Below are positions 7,770-13,743 of a stretch of DNA of 14,753 bases, one piece after another. Source of the stretch: JAUWBF01 sp043815125. Lineage in GTDB: Bacteria > Verrucomicrobiota > Verrucomicrobiia > Opitutales > Opitutaceae. The notes under the pieces are model-generated. The model did no database searches. It had not been told where the DNA came from and was given only the letters and a program-made list of their open reading frames with translations. How positions within the stretch are numbered: the first letter of the stretch is position 1; each line of letters opens with the position of its first letter. The DNA is taken from positions 1 to 14,753 of the forward strand of contig JBDRJH010000462.1 of NCBI GenBank assembly GCA_043815125.1. Direction: 5' to 3'. Both the position numbers and the translations under genes were made by a program.

Positions 7770-8213
7770 ATGAAACTGCCAGTCCAGAGTTCCAACCCCG
7801 ACGTCGGCTTCCAAATCGCCCCGATGATCGACGTGGTCTTCGTCATCCTCGTTTTCTTCATGGCCCTGGCCGCCCAGATCAAAATCGAGCAGATCCTCCA
7901 GACCACGCTCCCCGGCATCTCCGTGTCCGGCACGGCCACCGAATTTGTCGACGAGCAGATCCTGCAGATTGACGACCTCGGCGACGTCACCCTCAACGAG
8001 GAGGCCTACGACTCCGCGGACAGCCGCGAGCTGCCCATGCTCACCGGCACCCTCGTGCGCCTCAAGGAATCCAGCGACGCGGCCAACTCCAAGGTCGTCG
8101 TCACGCTCATCAGCCACCCCGACTCCCCCTATTATCGCACCATCGACGTGCTCAACGCCCTGGCTGTCGCCGGCATCACCAACGTGACCTTCACCGCCGA
8201 CACCGAGCTCTGA
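7770..8213 (+). CDS. exbD: Biopolymer transport protein ExbD/TolR family (second copy)
   Basis: This second ExbD-type protein has 147 residues and starts 27 bases after the first. Its membrane helix FQIAPMIDVVFVILVFFMALA (residues 14-34) contains the proton-carrying Asp21. The nine residues FQIAPMIDV are identical to the first copy, and the DNA coding for most of them is an exact 23-base match (7356-7378 and 7812-7834), whereas the periplasmic domains differ widely. The periplasmic part ends with TIDVLNALAVAGITNVTF, the usual C-terminal ExbD helix and strand. One channel gene followed by two ExbD genes suggests a mixed ExbD dimer in the pore, as proposed for AglQ with AglR and AglS of Myxococcus; that pairing is inferred here. 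Confidence 0.95.
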   Translation: MKLPVQSSNPDVGFQIAPMIDVVFVILVFFMALAAQIKIEQILQTTLPGISVSGTATEFVDEQILQIDDLGDVTLNEEAYDSADSRELPMLTGTLVRLKESSDAANSKVVVTLISHPDSPYYRTIDVLNALAVAGITNVTFTADTEL

Positions 8214-8224
8214 TCCCCGCCCCC

Positions 8225-9760
8225 ATGTCCGACCAAGAGCCCACGCCCCCCCACGAGGTTTTCCACGAAGAGCCGTCAACCAACCTCGAGGCCTACAAGC
8301 AAAAGCCCAGCCTCTACCAGCGCGTGACCAAGAGCGTGCCGCTGATGGTCACGATCATCGTGCACCTGGTGCTCTTCCTGATCGCCGGCGCCCTGGTCGT
8401 GCAGCAGCAGATCGTCGGGCAGAAAAAGAAATTCGAGGCCGGCAATCCCACCGAATCCACCGCCCCGCAGGTCGAACACCGCCTGCAGGTCGCCCGCAAG
8501 GGCGGCTCGTCCGGCGGCAGCTCCTCGCCCGTCTCCGCCAACCGCATCTACTCCACCGCCGAGGGCGCGCTCCAGCTGCCCGACATGCCCTCCCTGCCCT
8601 CCATGGGCGCGGGCGGCTTCGGTGGTTTCGGCGGCATGAGCGCCGGCATCGGCCTCGGCGCCGGCACCAGCATGAACACCAGCCTCGGCGGCGGCGGCCT
8701 GGGTGGCCGCGGCTTCATGTCCCTGTCGTTCCTCGGCATGACCAGCCAGAACGTCTCCAAGCTGGTCTTCATCGTCGACGTCAACAAGGGCACCATGCAG
8801 GAGGGCCGCGGCGGCTTCGAGGCGTTCGCCGTCATCCGCGAGGAGATCATGCGCCTGATCGCCGGTATGCCCCCCGGCGCCCAGTTCAACGTCATTCTCT
8901 ACGAGGAGGACGCCCGCATGAACCTGTTCAACGCCGAACTCGTGCCCGCCTCCGTGGCCAACAAGGACGCCTTCATGCAGTGGATGACCCCGGTCAACTC
9001 AGCGCTCAACAAGCTCGGCATCGGCTCGGCCGGCGGTCGCGTCGGCTGGCGCCCCAAGCCCCTCCCGGAGAACTCCGGCATCGACGACACCTTCGACCCC
9101 GTCCACTGGGTCAAGGTCGTGCGCGCCGCGCTCGAAATGCAGCCCGACACCGTGTTTGTGATCACCAGTTCCCGCGGCCGCCCCACCAACTCCATCGGCG
9201 AGACCGAGTGGATGCGACGCGAACGCGAATACAAGGAGCGACGCGAAAACTGGATCAAGACCGTCGAGCGCATGGGACTGGATCCCGCCAAGGCCAGCGC
9301 CGCCCGCAACGCCGCCTACGGCAAGGCCCGGCGCGAATTCGACGCCGCCAACCGGGCCATCGTCGCCAAGGGCCGCCCGCCCATCATCATCGGGGGCAAC
9401 AACGATATTTTTGGCAGCGCCGTGCAGGCCCGTCTCAAGCGCGAAGGCTTCACGATCACCCTCGACAAGACCGGCTGGAGCGATCGCAACGGCAATACCA
9501 TGCCCTACGGTCCCTCGCCACCCAATCGTATCAGCACGGCCGACTGGGGCGACCAGATCACCCACATGGCCCGCCTGCAACGCGCCCTACTGCCCGAGCG
9601 CGCCGCGCTTAACATCTTCTTTTTCGCCGGCACCGCCACGCCTCGCGACAGCGACGTCAAGGACCTCTCCGACATTGCCAAGCGCAACGGCGGTCGCTTC
9701 GAGGTGCTCACCAACCAGCGCCTCAAGGAACTGAAGGCCCAGGCCGCCGAGCAACGCTGA
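8225..9760 (+). CDS. Membrane-anchored protein with TonB-like transmembrane helix and von Willebrand A-like domain
   Basis: This 511-residue protein has a cytoplasmic start (1-37), one membrane helix (38-59), a Ser/Gly-rich linker (about 93-165, very glycine-rich at 127-163), and a periplasmic domain. The helix has His47 with Thr43 four residues before it, resembling the S-x-x-x-H pattern of the TonB helix. The domain opens like a vWA fold: strand KLVFIVDVNKG (179-189), helix, strand AQFNVILYEEDAR, then RAALEMQPDTVFVITSSRG (about 300-318). A closing strand and helix, ALNIFFFAG...LSDIAKRNGGRFEVLT, start at 461. About 140 residues, including a charged Arg/Glu-rich helix, are inserted between. 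The metal-binding DxSxS motif is degenerate (D185-V-N-K-G189). It starts 11 bases after the second exbD, in the place where tonB or tolA usually sits. No TonB C-terminal domain is visible. Transmission of ExbB/ExbD energy to the periplasm is inferred. Confidence 0.85.
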   Translation: MSDQEPTPPHEVFHEEPSTNLEAYKQKPSLYQRVTKSVPLMVTIIVHLVLFLIAGALVVQQQIVGQKKKFEAGNPTESTAPQVEHRLQVARKGGSSGGSSSPVSANRIYSTAEGALQLPDMPSLPSMGAGGFGGFGGMSAGIGLGAGTSMNTSLGGGGLGGRGFMSLSFLGMTSQNVSKLVFIVDVNKGTMQEGRGGFEAFAVIREEIMRLIAGMPPGAQFNVILYEEDARMNLFNAELVPASVANKDAFMQWMTPVNSALNKLGIGSAGGRVGWRPKPLPENSGIDDTFDPVHWVKVVRAALEMQPDTVFVITSSRGRPTNSIGETEWMRREREYKERRENWIKTVERMGLDPAKASAARNAAYGKARREFDAANRAIVAKGRPPIIIGGNNDIFGSAVQARLKREGFTITLDKTGWSDRNGNTMPYGPSPPNRISTADWGDQITHMARLQRALLPERAALNIFFFAGTATPRDSDVKDLSDIAKRNGGRFEVLTNQRLKELKAQAAEQR

Positions 9761-9770
9761 CCCACTCGCC

Positions 9771-10163
9771 ATGCCCGTCGTCACCAAGCTCCTGCACACC
9801 CGGATGCGCGTCAACGACCTCGACGCCACCGTCAAGTTCTACACCGAGGCGCTCGGTCTGACCGTCTCCCGCAGCCACACTTCTCCGCGCGGCGCGCGCT
9901 TGGTGTTCCTCGCCACGCCCAACAGCGACGAGGAGATCGAGCTCTGCCAGATGCCGGCCGGGGCCGCCCCCGCCGTGCAGGTCCAGCCCGACCTCATGCA
10001 CCTTGCCTTTCAGGTCGATGACCTGGCGAAATTCGCCGCCGAAGCCGCCGCCAAGGGCTATCCGCTCAGCGACGGCCCGACCACAACCTCCAGCGGCAGC
10101 GTGATCGCCTTTATCGACGCGCCCGAGGGCTACGAGGTCGAGTTGATCCAACGCTCGAAGTAG
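9771..10163 (+). CDS. gloA: VOC-family protein, glyoxalase I-like (lactoylglutathione lyase)
   Basis: This is a 130-residue vicinal-oxygen-chelate protein. The start LLHTRMRVNDLDATVKFYTEALG closely follows the beginning of bacterial glyoxalase I, which converts the hemithioacetal of methylglyoxal and glutathione to S-lactoylglutathione in the cytoplasm. Four metal ligands can be matched to the E. coli GloA pattern: His9, Glu57 (in EIEL), His77 (in LMHLAFQV) and Glu124 (in GYEVELIQ). Both paired beta-alpha-beta-beta-beta halves are complete. The thiol cofactor cannot be inferred, and other VOC enzymes are possible. It starts 10 bases after the vWA-like gene and is probably the last gene of that transcript, although its cytoplasmic metabolic role has no obvious link to an envelope motor. 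I see no intrinsic terminator in the gap after it (10164-10356). Confidence 0.88.
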   Translation: MPVVTKLLHTRMRVNDLDATVKFYTEALGLTVSRSHTSPRGARLVFLATPNSDEEIELCQMPAGAAPAVQVQPDLMHLAFQVDDLAKFAAEAAAKGYPLSDGPTTTSSGSVIAFIDAPEGYEVELIQRSK

Positions 10164-10356
10164 TCCGCCCCGGACCAAGTCCTCCCCCGTCGCCGCTGGC
10201 GGCTCCCGGCAAGTAACCCCGGACCCTCCGCTGTGCGGCAAGGACGCCGGCGTTGGACAGCGATTCAAAGAAACCGCCGCGACCACCCTGCACAGGCCTC
10301 GCTTGCGAAACCCGTGTATTGTCCGGCAGACACACCGGCCAGACCGGGGCATCGGC

Positions 10357-11424
10357 TTAGAAACCGATCTTCTGGCGCTCCGCCAGACCGTGCGCCAGGG
10401 CCCGGGCAAAAAACGGTCCGCGATAGATCATGCCGGTATAAACCTGCACCAGGGAGGCACCGGCATCGAGTTTCTCGCCCGCCGAGGCCGCGTCGGTGAT
10501 GCCGCCGACACCGATGACCGGCAGTTTGCCCGCGGTGGTTTTGGTGATGTAGCTGATGATCTGCGTGGACCGGTGACGCACGGGCGCACCGCTGAGGCCG
10601 CCCGCCTGATCGACCGACGCGAAACTGCCCGGCCGCGCCAGGGTGGTGTTGGTGGCGATGACGCCGTCGAGCCCGAGCCCCAGGATGGTCTCCAGCACTT
10701 CGTCGATCTGCCGCCAGCTCAAGTCCGGCGCGATCTTCAGCAGCAACGGGCGACGGTCGCGCCCGGCCTCGACGCGCGCCGAGTTGGCCTCGACCAACGC
10801 GCGCAGGACCACCTCGAGGCGGTCCTTCTCCTGCAGCTTGCGCAGGTCGGGCGTGTTGGGGCTGCTGACGTTGACCACCATGTAGTCGGCGTGGTCCGCC
10901 AGCAGACGGAAACTCTTGAGGTAATCGTTCACCGCGTCGTCGAGTTCGGCGACCTTGGACTTGCCGATGTTGATTCCCAACGGAATCGCGCGCCGCCCAG
11001 GCCCCGGTTGCCCGGCCAGACGCGCGGCGACCGCCTCCGCCCCCTCGTTGTTGAAACCCATGCGGTTGATCACCGCCTCCTCGGCGGGATAACGAAAGAC
11101 GCGCGGCTTCGGATTGCCCGGCTGGGCCAGCCCCGTGACGGTGCCGATCTCCACATGGCCGAAGCCCAGCGCCGCGGCGGCCCGCCAGGCACAGGCGTTC
11201 TTGTCAAAGCCCGCCGCCAGTCCCACCGCGTTGGGAAACTCCAGGCCAAAAACGCTGACCGGGCGGTGCCGCCCCGGGGAAAGCCGGTTGCAACGCGCCA
11301 TCAGCGCACAGACCGGAGGCAGCTTGCCCAGCAAAGCCATCGCGTGCACGCCGACTTCATGCGCCCGCTCGGAATCGAGCCGGAAGATCAAAGGCCGCAG
11401 CAGTTTTTCGTAAAGAGCATCCAT
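10357..11424 (-). CDS. pyrD: Dihydroorotate dehydrogenase (quinone), class 2
   Basis: This enzyme oxidises dihydroorotate to orotate with FMN and passes electrons to membrane quinones, the fourth step of pyrimidine synthesis. The 355-residue length and the N-terminal helical segment (about 1-45), which docks to the membrane, mark class 2. The signatures are complete: FPNAVGLAAGFDKNA (63-77), HVEIGTVTGLAQPGNPKPR (90-108), NRMGFNN (120-126), and NVSSPNTPDLR, in which Ser188 aligns with the catalytic serine of class 2 enzymes (class 1 has cysteine). GVGGITDA and the following YTGMIYRGP form the FMN-phosphate site near the C-terminus. The start is the ATG complementary to 11422-11424; no Shine-Dalgarno sequence precedes it. 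It is convergent with the glyoxalase gene and divergent from the acidic-protein gene, so it is probably monocistronic. Confidence 0.97.
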   Translation of the reverse strand: MDALYEKLLRPLIFRLDSERAHEVGVHAMALLGKLPPVCALMARCNRLSPGRHRPVSVFGLEFPNAVGLAAGFDKNACAWRAAAALGFGHVEIGTVTGLAQPGNPKPRVFRYPAEEAVINRMGFNNEGAEAVAARLAGQPGPGRRAIPLGINIGKSKVAELDDAVNDYLKSFRLLADHADYMVVNVSSPNTPDLRKLQEKDRLEVVLRALVEANSARVEAGRDRRPLLLKIAPDLSWRQIDEVLETILGLGLDGVIATNTTLARPGSFASVDQAGGLSGAPVRHRSTQIISYITKTTAGKLPVIGVGGITDAASAGEKLDAGASLVQVYTGMIYRGPFFARALAHGLAERQKIGF

Positions 11425-11665
11425 GGAAAACCGCGAGCGTGCCCGTGTCGTCCGGCGAAATCAAGCGCCTGCCCCCGTGTGATTTGACGTTATCGAGACG
11501 TGTGTGTTTTGGACTTGTTATTCAGGCGGACGCTTTCACCCTGCGCCGCGATTTTCCCACCGCCAAAGCCCTTGCGCACGAAAGTTTCACAAACCGGCCT
11601 TCGTGGTTTGACTCCGCCCGCGCGACCGTCTTTGGCTCCGGTCAACCCACGCAGAAAAAGCAATC

Positions 11666-12448
11666 ATGGCCAACTCCTCAGCATCTCTCGATTGGTGTAT
11701 CGTCCGTCTCGGTGAAGACCACAATTGGTGGGTCGACGAAATCAGCGACCCCGTGCGCTGGGACGTCGACGGACTCAGCATCATCGACCCCCGCCAAGTC
11801 TCCCACCTGCTCGACCTGGTCGAGCCCCTGCGCGACTACGGTTTCGACGAGGACCTGCTGGAAGGCGCGTTCATCCCCTTCCGTATCGAGAAAGAGGCCG
11901 GCGAGGGCCGCGTCCGCCTCAAGCGCGTCAAGGACACCCTCTTCGAGACCGACGAGAAGCTCTTCGCCCTGGCCGACACCCTCGACGAGGAAAACGGCCC
12001 CTACGCCGACCTGCTCGACCACCTCACCCGCTGCCGCGTCAAGCTCCTCAACGATGTCTTCGACTTCGAGTCCAAGCTCACCGTCGACGAGATGGAGGAC
12101 GAGATCCGCGAGGACCAGAACGCCTCCTTCATCGAGGGCAAGGCCATCCACACCTTCGACGAACTCTGCGCCATCCTCGACTACACCCCGGCCGGCTGGG
12201 AAACCGAGGACGAGGGCGACGCCCGCTCCGACGACGACGAGATCGACGACGAGGACCTGCCCGACCTCGACGAGGACGAGGAGGAACAACTCAAGAACGA
12301 CCAGTCCCTCAAGTGGGACGAGGAAGAGGAGGAGGACGAAGAGGACTCCGAAAAGGAAGACTCCGAGGACGACGAGGAGGAAAAAGAGGACTCCGACGAA
12401 GAGGACGAAGACGAGGACGAGGCGCCCAAGAAAAAGCGCAAACGCTGA
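11666..12448 (+). CDS. Highly acidic protein with basic PKKKRKR C-terminus, function unknown
   Basis: I do not recognise this 260-residue protein. It has no signal peptide or membrane segment, so it should be cytoplasmic. Residues 1-185 look like an ordinary folded domain, starting with SLDWCIVRLGEDHNWWVDEI and rich in leucine helices (QVSHLLDLVEPLRDYG, ADLLDHLTRCRVKLLNDVFD). Residues about 186-252 are nearly all Asp and Glu, so a long negative and disordered tail. The last seven residues, 254-260, are PKKKRKR, a sharp switch to positive charge. Acidic tails occur on nucleic-acid mimics, RNA polymerase delta subunit and histone chaperones, but no homology to any is visible, so this is only a hint. 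The gene stands alone, divergent from pyrD across 241 bases, and ends at its own terminator. The opposite strand is also open over this length but reads as low-complexity Leu/Val sequence. Confidence 0.8.
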   Translation: MANSSASLDWCIVRLGEDHNWWVDEISDPVRWDVDGLSIIDPRQVSHLLDLVEPLRDYGFDEDLLEGAFIPFRIEKEAGEGRVRLKRVKDTLFETDEKLFALADTLDEENGPYADLLDHLTRCRVKLLNDVFDFESKLTVDEMEDEIREDQNASFIEGKAIHTFDELCAILDYTPAGWETEDEGDARSDDDEIDDEDLPDLDEDEEEQLKNDQSLKWDEEEEEDEEDSEKEDSEDDEEEKEDSDEEDEDEDEAPKKKRKR

Positions 12449-12471
12449 GCGTCGTCTCAATGAATCACGAC

Positions 12472-12506
12472 AACCGGCGGTGCCCCCAGTGGGCCGCCGG
12501 TTTTTT
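12472..12506 (+). terminator. Rho-independent terminator after the acidic-protein gene
   Basis: A 9-bp perfect stem, AACCGGCGG (12472-12480) with CCGCCGGTT (12494-12502), encloses a 13-base loop that itself can pair CCC with GGG. A run of six T ends at 12506. It begins 24 bases after the stop of the acidic-protein gene. On the minus strand the hairpin is not followed by a T-run, so it should act for the plus-strand gene only and not for hemB. Confidence 0.9.
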
Positions 12507-12520
12507 GCGTCCCGGCCAAA

Positions 12521-13540
12521 TCAAGTCTTCAGCAAACGCGCCATGTCCTTCGCAAAATACGTCAGGATCAGGTCCGCGCCGGCCCGCTTGATGGCCAGGA
12601 GCGACTCGTGCCGGGTGCGCGACAGATCGAGCCAGCCGAGCTTGGCCGCCGCATGGATCTGCGAGTATTCACCTGACACCTGATAGGCCGCCAAGGGCTT
12701 GCCGGTCGCCTCGCGCACGTCGCGGATGATATCCAGGTAGGCGCCGGCAGGTTTGACCATCAGGAAGTCCGCGCCCTCGGCCTCGTCGAGGCGAGCCTCG
12801 CCGATCGCCTCGCGCCGGTTGGCCGGGTTCATCTGGTAGGTGGCCTTGCTGAGCAACGTCGTCCCGGCCGCCTGTGCGCTGCCCACCGCGTCGCGGAACG
12901 GACCATAGTAGGCGGAATTGTATTTAACCGAGTAGGCCATGATCGCCGTGCCGGTGAAACCCTCGGCGTCGAGCGCGCGACGGATGGCCCCCACCCGCCC
13001 ATCCATCATGTCCGACGGAGCCACGATATCCACGCCAGCCTTCGCCTGCAGGACCGCCATGCGGGTGAGGATCGCGACCGTGCGGTCATTGTCCACGTCA
13101 TCGCCAGAGGCCGTCAGCACGCCGTCGTGGCCATGCGTCGTGTAGGGATCGAGCGCCACGTCGGTGATGACCATCAGCTCCGGCACGGCGGCCTTCACGG
13201 CGCGGACGGCGCGCAGGATGAGCGTGTCCTCGTCCAGCGCCCCCGTGCCGGCGGCGTCCTTGAGCGACGGGTCGAGCTTGGGGAACAACGCCACCGCCGG
13301 AATACCGAGCGCGTGCAGTTCACGGCACTCGGTGATCAAGTCGTTGATGTTGAGCCGAAAGACCCCCGGCATCGACGCGATCTCCTCCGGCGCCGGCTCG
13401 CCGTCGACCACGAACAGCGGCGCGATAAAATCGGCCGGACGCAACACGGTCTCCTCAACCATCGCGCGCAGGGCCGCGGTGCGGCGCAGACGACGGGGAC
13501 GCTGGGTGAGTTGGAGCTTGAAATCGGCGGGCGTGGGCAT
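12521..13540 (-). CDS. hemB: Delta-aminolevulinic acid dehydratase (porphobilinogen synthase)
   Basis: This enzyme condenses two 5-aminolevulinate molecules to porphobilinogen in heme and tetrapyrrole synthesis. From the ATG complementary to 13538-13540 the protein has 339 residues; an in-frame GTG six codons upstream (13558) would give 345, but MPTPADFK is the more natural start. Both Schiff-base lysines are visible: Lys206 in YSVKYNSAYYGPFRDA and Lys263 in LMVKPAGAYLD. The segment APSDMMDGR (174-182) is family-typical. The metal site reads TDVALDPYTTHGHDG (126-140), with Asp and Ala where zinc enzymes have cysteines. This is the Mg2+/K+-dependent form, as in Pseudomonas and Bradyrhizobium. 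Upstream on this strand only a weak AGAG element is seen. It is divergent from cysS across about 200 bases and convergent with the acidic-protein gene. Confidence 0.97.
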   Translation of the reverse strand: MPTPADFKLQLTQRPRRLRRTAALRAMVEETVLRPADFIAPLFVVDGEPAPEEIASMPGVFRLNINDLITECRELHALGIPAVALFPKLDPSLKDAAGTGALDEDTLILRAVRAVKAAVPELMVITDVALDPYTTHGHDGVLTASGDDVDNDRTVAILTRMAVLQAKAGVDIVAPSDMMDGRVGAIRRALDAEGFTGTAIMAYSVKYNSAYYGPFRDAVGSAQAAGTTLLSKATYQMNPANRREAIGEARLDEAEGADFLMVKPAGAYLDIIRDVREATGKPLAAYQVSGEYSQIHAAAKLGWLDLSRTRHESLLAIKRAGADLILTYFAKDMARLLKT

Positions 13541-13599
13541 GTTTGCTCTGAAATACACGCCATGACGTTCGTCGCCACATGTTTTTGCAGCGCGATGCG

Positions 13600-13623
13600 C
13601 GAGTTCACCACCACGCGAACTCG
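13600..13623. promoter_or_regulatory. Inverted repeat in the hemB-cysS intergenic region
   Basis: CGAGTTC (13600-13606) and GAACTCG (13617-13623) form a perfect 7-bp dyad with a 10-base centre. It lies about 60 bases upstream of the hemB start and 120 upstream of the cysS start. No T-run follows on either strand, so it is not an intrinsic terminator. It could be an operator for a dimeric regulator or a hairpin in the hemB leader. A chance dyad in G+C-rich DNA is also possible. Confidence 0.3.
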
Positions 13624-13743
13624 ACGCTGAGTCCCCCCGCGCCCCCGCCCGCGGCAGCGCCGGTCAGCGCGCTGGACCGCGTATTCCGCAAAAACACGTT
13701 CCGCTCCCGCGGATTTCCTGTTAGCGACAACCTTTTACGTTTC

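Noticed and set aside
8225..9760. The 511-residue protein as a true TonB
   Set aside because: The membrane helix resembles TonB, but there is no proline-rich linker (it is Gly/Ser-rich) and no TonB C-terminal domain; the periplasmic part reads as vWA-like.
10192..10253. Possible terminators between the glyoxalase gene and pyrD (GCCG-CTGG-CGGC at 10192-10203 and the palindrome ACGCCGGCGT at 10244-10253)
   Set aside because: Neither is followed by a T-run on either strand and the stems are short, so I do not call an intrinsic terminator.
11484..11520. TTGACG at 11484-11489 as a -35 element for the acidic-protein gene
   Set aside because: No acceptable -10 hexamer lies 16-18 bases downstream (the position reads TTTTGG), so a sigma-70 type promoter is not supported.
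11678..12460. Minus-strand open frame opposite the acidic-protein gene
   Set aside because: The product is Leu/Val/Phe low-complexity sequence created by reading Asp/Glu codons backwards. The terminator at 12472-12506 is placed for the plus-strand gene, which supports that strand.
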